64,000 bases of DNA, from NCBI GenBank assembly GCA_004138175.2, contig RYFE02000002.1, positions 186,001 to 250,000 of the forward strand, written 5' to 3'. The notes under the pieces are model-generated. The model was not told the DNA's origin and searched no databases. It was given only the letters and a program-made list of their open reading frames with translations. The translations under genes and the position numbers were made by a program. Source of the stretch: Chloroflexales bacterium ZM16-3. GTDB lineage: Bacteria; Chloroflexota; Chloroflexia; Chloroflexales; Chloroflexaceae. Below, in pieces: positions 16,276 to 25,073 of this stretch (position 1 is its first letter; each line of letters opens with the position of its first letter).

Positions 16276-16894
16276 CTCAAAGAAGTCGAGGCCCGTCGTG
16301 GACCCAACGCTCATCCCAGTCTTCATCGTCGTCTTTGTTGGCGGTGGCGCCGGTGGATTCATGCTCGCCTGGTTCCTCGTTGGCCGCCAGATGACCGCCC
16401 TGACCACCCGCGCCGCCACCGCCGAGGGCAAGCTCGCCGCCGCCGAGCAGGGCGATCAGCGCCTGCGCGACGCCTTCGCCAGCCTCAGCCACGACGCCCT
16501 CCTGGCCACGCCCACCACCCTGATCGCCCTGCTGAAAGCGGTGGCCCTGGGCTGGCGCGAGGCCCGTCTGGCCAAGGACGCGCACAAGATCAAGGACGAG
16601 GGCGAGAAGATCTACAAGGCCCTCAGCACCATGGCCGGGTGTGTGACCGATCTGGGCAAAGCGATGCGGCGCAGCGTCGCCGAGTACAACAAGCTGATTG
16701 GCAACATGGACTCAACCCTCTTCCTCAGCGCCAAGCGCATGCGCGACTTAGAGGTCAGCAGTGCGCTGCTTGCCACGCCAGATACCATTGAGGAGCCGCT
16801 GCGCGACTTCAGCCGGGCCGAGCTTTTGCCGGAGCCAGCTGGCGACGATCATCTCACCCCGGCCTATCACAACGGGGGCAGCCCCAGCGCGTAG
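16271..16894 (+). CDS. RmuC-family protein with internal deletion
   Basis: RmuC proteins limit inversions at short inverted repeats and carry a restriction-endonuclease-like core. This copy (207 aa instead of about 350-450) has the N-terminal membrane segment (LIPVFIVVFVGGGAGGFMLA, residues 15-34) and a coiled-coil start. At about residue 77 it jumps directly to the C-terminal region, ATPTTLIALLKAVALGWREA, followed by YKALSTMAGCVTDLGKAMRR and MDSTLFLSAKRMRDLEVSS. The nuclease-like middle is missing without loss of frame. It is probably non-functional as a nuclease, or a shortened membrane-coil form. The GTG start lies within a palindromic repeat. Confidence 0.7.
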   Translation: MSSKKSRPVVDPTLIPVFIVVFVGGGAGGFMLAWFLVGRQMTALTTRAATAEGKLAAAEQGDQRLRDAFASLSHDALLATPTTLIALLKAVALGWREARLAKDAHKIKDEGEKIYKALSTMAGCVTDLGKAMRRSVAEYNKLIGNMDSTLFLSAKRMRDLEVSSALLATPDTIEEPLRDFSRAELLPEPAGDDHLTPAYHNGGSPSA

Positions 16895-16902
16895 GAGGTG
16901 CC

Positions 16903-19900
16903 GTGGACACATCGGAGCGAGACTTCGAGACCACCGTCGTCGCCGTGCTCACCGGCATCGCCCCCGGCAGCCTGGTGCGCGAGCGCGGCGTGAGCTACGG
17001 CGACCCGCCGCTGCGCTTTGTCGAGCGCCCGTACACCCAGTATGACCGCGCCCTCGGCCTCGACCCCGGCGCGCTCTTCGACTTCCTCTACACCACCCAG
17101 CCCCAGACCTGGGCCAAGCTCCAGCAGCAGCACGGCGAAGCCCTCGCCAAGGAGCGCTTCCTCAAGCGCCTGGTCAAGGAGATCGCGACCCGCGGCACGC
17201 TGGATATCCTGCGTAAGGGTGTGGTGGACATGGGCTGCAGCTTCAGCCTTGCCTACTTCCGGCCCGAGACCGGGCTTAACGCCGAGCACCAGCGGCGCTA
17301 TCGGGCTAACCTGCTCAGCGTGACCCGCCAGGTACGCTACAGCCTCAAGAACGAGAACAGCCTCGACCTCGTGCTCTTCCTCAACGGCCTGCCGATCATC
17401 ACCGCCGAGCTCAAGAACCCGCTCAAACAGCAGACCGTCGAGCACGCCGTGCGCCAGTACCGCCAGCAGCGCGACCCCAAGGAGCCGCTGTTCGCCCTGG
17501 GCCGCTGCCTAGCCCACTTCGCCGTCGATACCGACCTGGTCTACATGGCCACCCACCTGCGCGGCAAGACCACCGTCTTCCTGCCCTTCAACCAGGGCCG
17601 CGATAACGGTGCCGGCAACCCCGACAACCCCAACGGCTTCAAGACGGCCTATCTCTGGGAGGAGGTCTGGCAGCCCGACTCGCTGCTGGAGATCATCGAC
17701 CACTTCGTACAGCACGTGCCAGTCAAGGATGCGCAGGGCAAGCCCACCGGCGCGAAGCGGCTGATCTTCCCGCGCTACCACCAGCTGGAGGTCGTGCGTC
17801 GGCTGATCGGCCACACGCGAGCGATGGGCGCCGGGCAGAACTATCTCATCCAGCATAGCGCAGGCAGCGGCAAGAGCAACAGCATCGCCTGGCTCTGCTA
17901 CCGGCTGGCCGGGCTCCACGACGCCAACGACGCCCGCGTCTTCGACAGCATCGTGGTGATCACCGACCGGCGCGTGCTCGACAAGCAGCTGCGCGACACC
18001 GTAAGCTCGTTTGAGCAGGTCAAGGGGCTGGTGAAGGCGATCGAAGCCAACAAGGCCCAGGAGCTCGCCCAGGCCCTGGAGGTCGGTCGAGCGATCATCA
18101 TCACCACACTCCAGACCTTCCCCTTCGTCGTCCAGAAGATCGGCACGCTGCCGGGGAAGCGCTTCGCCATCGTGGTGGACGAGGCCCACTCCTCACAGAG
18201 CGGCGAGGGCAGCAAGGCGCTCAAGCAGGTGCTGGCGACCGCCAGCCTGGAGACCGCCGCGCAAGACGAGGCACCGGAGGAGGATCAGCAGGATGCGGTC
18301 AATACTGCGGTCGAGACCGCTATGCGCCAGCGCCAGCGCCTGCCCAACCTCAGCTTCTTCGCCTGGACGGCCACGCCCAAGGGAAAGACCCTGGAGCTCT
18401 TTGGGGTGCGCCGGCCCGATGGCAGCTACGCGCCGTTCCACCTCTACTCCATGCGCCAGGCCATCCAGGAGGGCTTCATCCTCGACGTGCTACAGAACTA
18501 CACGACCTTCAAGGTCTACTTCAACCTGCACAAGCGCATTGAGGACGACCCGCAGTACGACAAGCCAAAAGCGCTGGCCCTGCTCAAAGCCTACGCCGAC
18601 CTCCACGAGCACGCCATCCGCACCAAGACTGTGATCATGGTCGAGCACTTCCACGCGCAGGTGCGCCATCGCATCGGCGGCCAGGCCAAAGCCATGGTCG
18701 TGACCCGCTCGCGGCTGCACGCCGTGCGCTACAAGCAGGCATTCGACCGCTACCTACAGGAGCGCGGCTACCCGTACCGGGCGCTGGTTGCGTTCTCGGG
18801 GGCGGTGCGCGACCCAGACACGCAGCTGGAGTTCACCGAGACTGAGATGAACGGCGTCCCCGAGAGCCAGACCGCCGAGACCTTCAAGCAGGCACCCTAC
18901 CGATTCCTGATCGTCGCCGAGAAGTTCCAGACCGGCTTTGACCAGCCGCTGCTGCACACCATGTACGTAGACAAGAAGCTCAGCGGGGTCAACGCCGTCC
19001 AGACCCTCTCGCGGCTGAACCGGATCCACCCGGAGAAAGAAGACACCTTCGTCCTCGACCTAGCCAACGACGCCGAGGAGATCCAGGAGGCGTTCCAGCC
19101 CTTCTACCAGGCGGCCGTGCTCAGCGAGGGCACCGACCCGAACAAGCTCTACGACCTCCAGCGCATCCTTGAGGAGTACCGGCTCTACACCCGCGACGAG
19201 GTGGCGGCATTCGCCCAGATCTACTTCGCCCGCACCGGCAAGCAGGAGCAGCTGCACCCGATCCTCAACCCGGTGGTAGACCGCTACATCCAGCGCAGCG
19301 CGGAGGAGCAGGCCGACTTCCGCACCCACCTGCGCGACTACGTGCGGCTCTACGCCTTCCTGGCGCAGGTGATCACCTTCGTAGACGCCGATCTGGAGAA
19401 GCTCTACCAGTGGGCGCGGCACCTCGTGCGCAAGCTGCCCGTGACCCGCGACGAGCTCCCGGTGGAGATCACCGAGAACGTGAACATGGCCTCCTACCGC
19501 ATCCAGCAGACCAGCACCGGTGAGATCAAGCTGCTGGACGAGGATGGCGCGCTGCAGCCGATCAGCGACCTGGGCACCGGACGACCGACCGGCGAGAGCA
19601 TGGCCCCCCTCTCCGCGATCCTGGCCTACCTCAACGAGCACTTCGGCACCGCGTTCAGCGACGCCGACAAGGTGGGCTACTTCGCCGACGACATGGAGCG
19701 CCGCCTGAGCGCGCAGGCGGGCCTGGGGCGCGCCCTCGACCCGACGATCAACCCCTCGCCCGAGACGCGCCGCCTGGCCTTCGACAGCTTCTTCGGCGAC
19801 GCCCTAGAGGACATGATCGACGCCAACTTCGACATCTACAAGAAGATCGTGGACGACGCCGACTTCGGCACGCTCTTCCGCGCGTTCATGTTCGACCGGA

Positions 19901-19944
19901 TCGAGCAGGGGCTGCGGGGCGGAGCCATGAGCAGTCTGAAATGA
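16903..19944 (+). CDS. hsdR: Type I restriction enzyme, HsdR helicase-nuclease subunit
   Basis: Translocates DNA and cleaves unmethylated DNA together with HsdM2S. The N-terminal nuclease has GLPIITAELKNPLKQQ (residues ~162-177), with the E-x-K of the PD-(D/E)XK site. The SF2 motor has HSAGSGKSNSIAW (Walker A, ~residue 318-330), VVDEAHSSQSG (DEAH box, ~423-433), FFAWTATPKGKTL (motif III) and EKFQTGFDQPLLHTMYVDK and QTLSRLNRIHP (motifs V-VI). The 1013 aa are normal. GTG start 9 bases after the RmuC-like stop. A separate HsdR-type C-terminal fragment lies beyond the ABC-3C genes at 23793. Confidence 0.95.
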   Translation: MDTSERDFETTVVAVLTGIAPGSLVRERGVSYGDPPLRFVERPYTQYDRALGLDPGALFDFLYTTQPQTWAKLQQQHGEALAKERFLKRLVKEIATRGTLDILRKGVVDMGCSFSLAYFRPETGLNAEHQRRYRANLLSVTRQVRYSLKNENSLDLVLFLNGLPIITAELKNPLKQQTVEHAVRQYRQQRDPKEPLFALGRCLAHFAVDTDLVYMATHLRGKTTVFLPFNQGRDNGAGNPDNPNGFKTAYLWEEVWQPDSLLEIIDHFVQHVPVKDAQGKPTGAKRLIFPRYHQLEVVRRLIGHTRAMGAGQNYLIQHSAGSGKSNSIAWLCYRLAGLHDANDARVFDSIVVITDRRVLDKQLRDTVSSFEQVKGLVKAIEANKAQELAQALEVGRAIIITTLQTFPFVVQKIGTLPGKRFAIVVDEAHSSQSGEGSKALKQVLATASLETAAQDEAPEEDQQDAVNTAVETAMRQRQRLPNLSFFAWTATPKGKTLELFGVRRPDGSYAPFHLYSMRQAIQEGFILDVLQNYTTFKVYFNLHKRIEDDPQYDKPKALALLKAYADLHEHAIRTKTVIMVEHFHAQVRHRIGGQAKAMVVTRSRLHAVRYKQAFDRYLQERGYPYRALVAFSGAVRDPDTQLEFTETEMNGVPESQTAETFKQAPYRFLIVAEKFQTGFDQPLLHTMYVDKKLSGVNAVQTLSRLNRIHPEKEDTFVLDLANDAEEIQEAFQPFYQAAVLSEGTDPNKLYDLQRILEEYRLYTRDEVAAFAQIYFARTGKQEQLHPILNPVVDRYIQRSAEEQADFRTHLRDYVRLYAFLAQVITFVDADLEKLYQWARHLVRKLPVTRDELPVEITENVNMASYRIQQTSTGEIKLLDEDGALQPISDLGTGRPTGESMAPLSAILAYLNEHFGTAFSDADKVGYFADDMERRLSAQAGLGRALDPTINPSPETRRLAFDSFFGDALEDMIDANFDIYKKIVDDADFGTLFRAFMFDRIEQGLRGGAMSSLK

Positions 19945-19964
19945 GTGTATCCGTCTGCGGTGCT

Positions 19965-19996
19965 TTGACAGAAAGGTTTGTAGCGTAATCTATAAT
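19965..19996 (+). promoter_or_regulatory. Candidate promoter of the ABC-3C operon
   Basis: TTGACA (19965-19970) and TATAAT (19991-19996) are both perfect hexamers, but the spacer is 20 bases, longer than the ideal 17. It lies 20 bases after the hsdR stop and 30 bases before the next start, which suggests the AT-rich operon brought its own promoter. Confidence 0.45.
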
Positions 19997-20025
19997 CACG
20001 GCCGCCTAGAAGGAGACATCGGAAG

Positions 20026-21243
20026 ATGACAACATCACATTCTGCGGGCGGACAAGCAATTGGCTACTACTACCAAGTTGTCTATGCCTTATATCACCTC
20101 TTCCAAGGTAGTGACGAGTTGCAGATTGCCATTGAGCGCGCAGACGATATTGAGACAATAGACAAAAAGGGCCTGCTCCAATTGGTACAAACAAAACATC
20201 ACCAAAATACTGACGCACGAATATCAAACAGCAGCATTGATTTATGGAAGACTCTCTCCATTTGGAGTTCTTATCTAGAAAGTGGAATGTTCTTACCCGA
20301 AAACACCTTGTTATTATTAGTAACAACTGCAAGTGCCTCGCCGAACTCCATCCCCTTCCTCTTAAGTCAGGATCAAAGAGACACAAACAAGGTTCTCGAT
20401 AAAATCATTACCTATACGAATAGCACAAAGAGTGATGATATTAAGCGTTACGCGTCAGTCTTCTTGCAATTAAAAGAAAAACACCAAAAAATGTTAATCC
20501 AAAGCATTAAAATACTAGATAGATCGTGTAATATTACCGATATCGGCAGTGATATTGCCGCAAAGTTTCATGGCACACATAAAGAACATCGAGAGCCTGT
20601 TTATCAAGCATTACTTGGCTGGTGGTTTGAGCGATTAACGAGTCACCTCTTTGACCGCTCAGTGAATTTCATATCAAAAGACGAAGTTGTTGATCGACTC
20701 GCAATAATCAACGATAACTACAAAAAGGGGCAACTGCCGTCACCAAGCGAGAGCGAGGTGGAATTCCCGCAGATAGCTGACTTATCGAGGGATCAGCGCA
20801 AATTCATCCGCCAATTGCAAGCAATTGGCGTCGGTGATCGCAGAATATTGAACGCAATGTATGATCATGATAGAGCTGTAACTGACCGTACTCACTGGGC
20901 AAGAACAAAGCTTATGTTTGAAAACGACTTTAATCGGTTTGATGATTCTTTGACCCGGGAATGGGTAGAGTGCTTCGAGGGAACTATCGAGAAATACATA
21001 CTGGAGCACCGGAAGATGATCGAAGCCATAGATGATGACGAGTGCAAACTACTAGGGCAGGAGATCTACAATCGTGCTTATAGTATGACGGTGTCAATTA
21101 TTGGCAAGTCACCCTTACCTCATATACCTAGAGGCAGTCTCCACATGCTTGCCAACGCAAGCCCATCACGAATAGGCTGGCATCCTCGCTTTCAAGAACT
21201 ATTTGACAGTACATCTGTAGAGGCTAAGGACGTAAAACCATGA
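20026..21243 (+). CDS. ABC three-component (ABC-3C) system, large non-ATPase component
   Basis: 405 aa. The N terminus SAGGQAIGYYYQVVYALYHL with LVQTKHH, preceded by acidic residues, resembles the dsDNA-nuclease-like (restriction-endonuclease-fold) start found in defence proteins that begin GGxxAxxGFxYQ. The C-terminal part (RKFIRQLQAIGVGDRRILNA, LTREWVECFEGTI, LGQEIYNRAYS, GSLHMLANASPSRIGWHPRF) matches the C-terminal domain of ABC-3C effectors as I know the family. Ribosome binding site AAGGAGA. The stop overlaps the next start (ATGA). Strongly AT-richer than hsdR just upstream. The toxic activity is not established. Confidence 0.75.
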   Translation: MTTSHSAGGQAIGYYYQVVYALYHLFQGSDELQIAIERADDIETIDKKGLLQLVQTKHHQNTDARISNSSIDLWKTLSIWSSYLESGMFLPENTLLLLVTTASASPNSIPFLLSQDQRDTNKVLDKIITYTNSTKSDDIKRYASVFLQLKEKHQKMLIQSIKILDRSCNITDIGSDIAAKFHGTHKEHREPVYQALLGWWFERLTSHLFDRSVNFISKDEVVDRLAIINDNYKKGQLPSPSESEVEFPQIADLSRDQRKFIRQLQAIGVGDRRILNAMYDHDRAVTDRTHWARTKLMFENDFNRFDDSLTREWVECFEGTIEKYILEHRKMIEAIDDDECKLLGQEIYNRAYSMTVSIIGKSPLPHIPRGSLHMLANASPSRIGWHPRFQELFDSTSVEAKDVKP

Positions 21244-21731
21244 ACCCATGGCAAAATCGCCCTCCGGAAATTGCAAATCTTTTCAATCCGGCATTTTGTG
21301 CTCTTGTTATACGCGAAGCATTACTTTCGTATTACAAGGAGAGAGATGAGGAAATGCCTTTCTCTCTAGTATTTCTACTCCTACCTATTGTGCTCCATCA
21401 GGAAACCAGAGGTTTACTTCCAAAAAGAGATACTGTATTAATGATAGAATGGTGTGATACACACCTGAATGTTCTTTATGACTTTCCTTCGAGAGCAAAA
21501 CGGCTAGTGCCGTTTACTAAAGAGGCTATTATCTTTGGTGTGCAGAAACGAACAATGGCACTGTCCACTAAGTCTTCATTAAAGGCCGTGGGTACTATTC
21601 ATAGCCCTAGTAACTGGACTGACAAGACAGAGCCCAGTGATTGCCTTAGCGCATCACGACTAGTAGGCCGGTGGTTTGCTGCTACAGGTGCTGAAGCAAC
21701 GATTTACAGACTTTGGGGAGTAAAGCCATGA
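21240..21731 (+). CDS. ABC-3C system middle component
   Basis: 163 aa; a small linker protein of the three-component system. The family-typical layout is NRPPEIANLFNPAFCALVIR at residues 6-25 followed by FSLVFLLLPIVLHQETRGLL and FTKEAIIFGVQKR. Its partner role between effector and ATPase is known only from comparative genomics. The start overlaps the upstream stop (ATGA) and its own stop overlaps the next ATG in the same way, so all three genes are translationally coupled. Confidence 0.8.
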   Translation: MNPWQNRPPEIANLFNPAFCALVIREALLSYYKERDEEMPFSLVFLLLPIVLHQETRGLLPKRDTVLMIEWCDTHLNVLYDFPSRAKRLVPFTKEAIIFGVQKRTMALSTKSSLKAVGTIHSPSNWTDKTEPSDCLSASRLVGRWFAATGAEATIYRLWGVKP

Positions 21732-23722
21732 GTATGCAGATCAAGGCTATTGTCCTATACAATCCAAAAGGCTTACGCCGACACATAGACTTCACATTGG
21801 GGGCCGTCAATATCATCACGGGAAGTAGTGACACCGGGAAGTCTGCCATTATTCGAATTGTAGAGTATTGTCTTGGAAGTCCAGATTTTAATATTCCGGA
21901 AGGGAATATCCGAACAGATGTAGACTGGTATGGTATTCATTTACGTGTAAATCAATTTGATGTCTTTATTGCCAAACCAAAACCAGACCAGGGTAAAACG
22001 AAACAGAGTCGGGCATACATGACTTACGGTGAGAGTCTTGAGGTACCTGCTCACATCCAACTCAAAATCAATCACACTGATAGCGATATCCGGCAAACCT
22101 TATCGCGACTCCTTAGAACGCGAGATGGAGAACTGAACATCGAATATCAGCAACAAGAACTACTACGCACTTCTTTAGAGTATACGCTATTTTATCTCTT
22201 TCAAGATAGTAGCGTAATTGCTAATCCAGACATTGTTTTTCATCGGCAGCAGGAGCAGGGAGTCCCACAAGAGATCAAAGAAACACTCCCCTACTTCTTG
22301 GGGATCGTAAATGACTATGATCTCGTACGCCAGCGCGCACTAGATGCCGCTCAATCTACACTAAGGAGTATTCGAAGCAAACTTCGGCAACTAGAAACAA
22401 TCCTAGAATCGCAACGCAAAAATCAGACTGAACTACTTCGGGAAGCGCAAGAAGTAGGACTAACAACAGATACAATGTCAGGCTTTGATGAATTATCTTC
22501 AAGCGCTTTTCTTTCACGAGAATTTTCATGGCGGCCTACAGTAAATCCTATAGTAGAAGATGAAAGAATTTCACAAGCCCAAGCGGAGATAGTAGAACTT
22601 AGACGACAAGCCCGTGCTGTTCAAGAGGAAATCACCTCGGTTGAACTATATCTACGTACAGCAGAGGGCTATTCTAACGAGGTCAACGAGCAACTATTGC
22701 GTCTTGAGGCCATAGAAATTTATACAAGTCCTGATGATATGTTCAGCGATGTATGCCCTTTGTGCAACACCCGGTTACAGCAACCAGTCCCACAGGCTAC
22801 AGACATTCGCTCCTCGCTCCAAAAATTGGGGTCAGATTTGAAATCTGTACAGCAGGAGCAACCCATGCTGCGAGAACATTTACTTGGATTGATGTCCATT
22901 CGCGAAGAATTTAGAAAACGAGTTGCTGAATCAGTTGCTACAGTGAATCGGATTATTCAGGAGCAAGAGCGTACACGTGAGGCTTTTCAACAAGTTCTCA
23001 ATTCAAGTGCCTTGGCTAATCGCGTTATTGGCAAAATCCAGCAGCACAAAGCAACAGCGATATCAGATGAAGAACTAGTTTTACTCAGGCGACAAGAAAG
23101 AGAAACGCAGGAATTAGTCAGTGAGTTAAGGAGTGCCACTAACGTAGAAGATACTGAAACGGAACGTGATAGAATAACGAACTTAATAGGGCAACAAATG
23201 ACGACATGGGCTAGAGATCTCGATCTTAATCTACTGGGTCGTTATCGTCTGGATTTAAAAAGGCTCATGGTGTATGTTGATGGTGATGATAGATCTATAC
23301 CAATGAATCAGATTGGGGGGAGTAAGAACATTCTTGGCTGTCACCTCATCACATTATTTGCTCTGCACCAATCTTTTATTGCGCGGAGAAGGCCAGTTCC
23401 TAGCTTCATCATTCTCGATCAACCAGCACAGGGCTTTTTTCCATCAAAACAGGCTTATGAAGCTTTAGAGGGTAAGAAAGGAGAAGTTGACGAGAACAGT
23501 GCTGATCTAGTTTCGGCACGACAAATGTTCGAGTTCTTGTTTGAGGTATGTCAAAGTCTCAACGCACAGTTTCAAATCATCGTTCTTGAACACGCCAACT
23601 TAGACTACGACAAATTTCAAGAGGCTCTCGTTGAGAAATCTTGGACGGAGGACAATGGGTTGCTACCTGGCACATGGAAACCCACACCAGTACAAGGTGA
23701 GCAGTTAGATCTATTCGAATGA
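21728..23722 (+). CDS. ABC-3C system ATPase, DUF3732 SMC/Rad50-like protein
   Basis: 664 aa. Walker A GSSDTGKSAI at residues 32-41, a long central coiled coil (about 215-510), CPLC at about 343-346 in the middle of it like a Rad50 zinc hook with one CxxC per subunit, the ABC signature QIGGSKNILG near 528, and Walker B SFIILDQPAQGFFP near 558-571. This is the sensor or motor ATPase of the ABC-3C conflict system, thought to detect unusual DNA. The ATG at 21728 is used because of the ATGA overlap with the middle gene. Low G+C and a run of non-host codons suggest recent transfer. The start at 21713 (TTG) is rejected. Confidence 0.88.
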   Translation: MSMQIKAIVLYNPKGLRRHIDFTLGAVNIITGSSDTGKSAIIRIVEYCLGSPDFNIPEGNIRTDVDWYGIHLRVNQFDVFIAKPKPDQGKTKQSRAYMTYGESLEVPAHIQLKINHTDSDIRQTLSRLLRTRDGELNIEYQQQELLRTSLEYTLFYLFQDSSVIANPDIVFHRQQEQGVPQEIKETLPYFLGIVNDYDLVRQRALDAAQSTLRSIRSKLRQLETILESQRKNQTELLREAQEVGLTTDTMSGFDELSSSAFLSREFSWRPTVNPIVEDERISQAQAEIVELRRQARAVQEEITSVELYLRTAEGYSNEVNEQLLRLEAIEIYTSPDDMFSDVCPLCNTRLQQPVPQATDIRSSLQKLGSDLKSVQQEQPMLREHLLGLMSIREEFRKRVAESVATVNRIIQEQERTREAFQQVLNSSALANRVIGKIQQHKATAISDEELVLLRRQERETQELVSELRSATNVEDTETERDRITNLIGQQMTTWARDLDLNLLGRYRLDLKRLMVYVDGDDRSIPMNQIGGSKNILGCHLITLFALHQSFIARRRPVPSFIILDQPAQGFFPSKQAYEALEGKKGEVDENSADLVSARQMFEFLFEVCQSLNAQFQIIVLEHANLDYDKFQEALVEKSWTEDNGLLPGTWKPTPVQGEQLDLFE

Positions 23723-23792
23723 GAAATTTAAATGCATATCGCCTGTGACACCCTTGTTAAAGACTCTCGTCTCGGTGCTGACACAAATCTAG

Positions 23793-24113
23793 AGCGATCT
23801 CGCCCGACGCGGTGTTTCAAAAAAGGTGGTCGCGAACGAGAATCAGGTTGTGTACGAGGACGAGCAGAGCAAGGCGCTGGTCGCGCTGGCTGAGATCTTC
23901 CACGAGGCCAGGGGCAGCACCACGCCGGTGGTGGTCGAGCGAATCGTCGCCGACATCGACGCAATCGTGAAGGTCGTGTGCTTCCCCGGCTGGCAGCAGA
24001 CCATCGCCGGCGAGCGCGAGGTGCGGCAGGCCCTACGCAAGACCTTGCTGAAGTGCAAGCTGCACCAGGAGCAGGACCGCTTCGACCGGGCCTACGCCTC
24101 CATCGCGCAGTAG
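23793..24113 (+). pseudogene. HsdR-type C-terminal fragment
   Basis: The frame, open from 23793, reads DLARRGVSKKVVANENQVVY, then ALVALAEIFHEARG and AGEREVRQALRKTLLKCKLH, ending in FDRAYASIAQ. This resembles the extreme C terminus of type I restriction R subunits, but there is no start and no upstream body. The G+C returns to the host level here, right after the AT-rich ABC-3C genes. It is either the severed tail of another hsdR or part of a gene split by the ABC-3C insertion. Confidence 0.55.
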
Positions 24114-24175
24114 TACTGAGGCCGCGTGGCCGTAGGCTACCCCGTACCAGCGCTTCCCTGCCGATTCATGCCCGC

Positions 24176-24191
24176 TGTCCGTTAACGGACA
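24176..24191. repeat. TGTCCGTTAACGGACA palindrome
   Basis: Perfect 16-bp copy followed by AGAGGTGCGATC; the copy at 27465 is followed by the similar AGCGTGCGATC, so the conserved block extends beyond the palindrome. Confidence 0.8.
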
Positions 24192-24257
24192 AGAGGTGCG
24201 ATCTGCTGGCGTGGCGAATAGGGATGCTCAGCGCAGCGCGTCAGCCAAAGACGAGGA

Positions 24258-24596
24258 TCATGACAATGTGGTCCCGACGCGATTGACGATGGCTTCCTTG
24301 ACCACAAACCCAACCCGTTGATACAGGCGGATGGCGGGGTTGCCCGCACGCACGTTCAGCGTAACCGCCGGGAACCGATCTTTGGCGATGGCCAGGTACG
24401 CCTGTAGCAGCTGCGTGCCGACGCCCTTGCCGCTATAGGTGGGAAGCACGGCGGCGGCCAACTCCGGGGTGACATCATCGATGTAGCCACAGGTCTTGTG
24501 GTCGCCAATCTGCAGCCGCGACCAGACGGCCCTGATCGGCTGGCCGCCAGCGTAGCCAATCACGCCGATATCGGTTGGGGCTCCCCATTCCGCCAC
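24258..24596 (-). pseudogene. GNAT acetyltransferase, N-terminally truncated
   Basis: 112 aa carrying the acetyl-CoA-binding half: YIDDVTPELAAAVLPTYSGK, GVGTQLLQAYLAIAKDRFP, LNVRAGNPAIRLYQRVGFVV. The first beta-alpha units typical of GNAT proteins are missing, and the upstream DNA is occupied by an unrelated frame on the other strand. Probably a fragment; the reading frame itself is clean. Confidence 0.65.
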
Positions 24597-24952
24597 ATAC
24601 GCTCGGGGACATCCTGATCCGTCTCGCCATCCTCAGCCTTGAGGTGCTGCGTTCCCCGCTCGGCCTGACGATCCTCGGCCTGCTGATTCTGCGCGTGGCC
24701 TTCTACCGGCTGCGTGGGAAGCCGGTGCCGATGCTCTTCACCGCCACGCGCCACGCGGCGGTGATCGCTACGACGCTCACGACGATTGTGAACAACGGCG
24801 GCACGAATGACCTGCTCCAGTTCCGCATCAGCGACTGGAATGAGAACTTCCTGCGCGTGTGCTGCACGGGCACCTACCGGCAGTTGGAGTGCGCTGGCCT
24901 GATACCGGTTGATCGCCAGACGCGCGAGCGCATCCAGATGCATACGGGGTGA
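24575..24952 (+). CDS. Hypothetical protein, possibly truncated at its start
   Basis: 125 aa, no recognised family. A hydrophobic stretch SPLGLTILGLLILRVAFYRL (residues ~27-46) could span the membrane, followed by a soluble part FRISDWNENFLRVCCTGTYR. The start overlaps the truncated GNAT gene on the other strand, so the true N terminus may be lost. Composition is host-like. Confidence 0.4.
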   Translation: MGLPIPPHTLGDILIRLAILSLEVLRSPLGLTILGLLILRVAFYRLRGKPVPMLFTATRHAAVIATTLTTIVNNGGTNDLLQFRISDWNENFLRVCCTGTYRQLECAGLIPVDRQTRERIQMHTG

Positions 24953-24987
24953 AGGTGATCGCGCGATCTCCTCGCGGCGCATCTGTG

Positions 24988-24996
24988 TGCTACACT
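24988..24996 (+). promoter_or_regulatory. Extended -10 candidate (TGCTACACT)
   Basis: The same TGnTAnAnT pattern as at other genes in the window, 77 bases before the methyltransferase start. No good -35 is seen. Confidence 0.35.
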
Positions 24997-25073
24997 CTCC
25001 TTCTCCCAGGACGTCACTCGACGACGGGATAGCGTGGAGCGACCGCCGTTTCATATGCGAGGATACCTGCACT

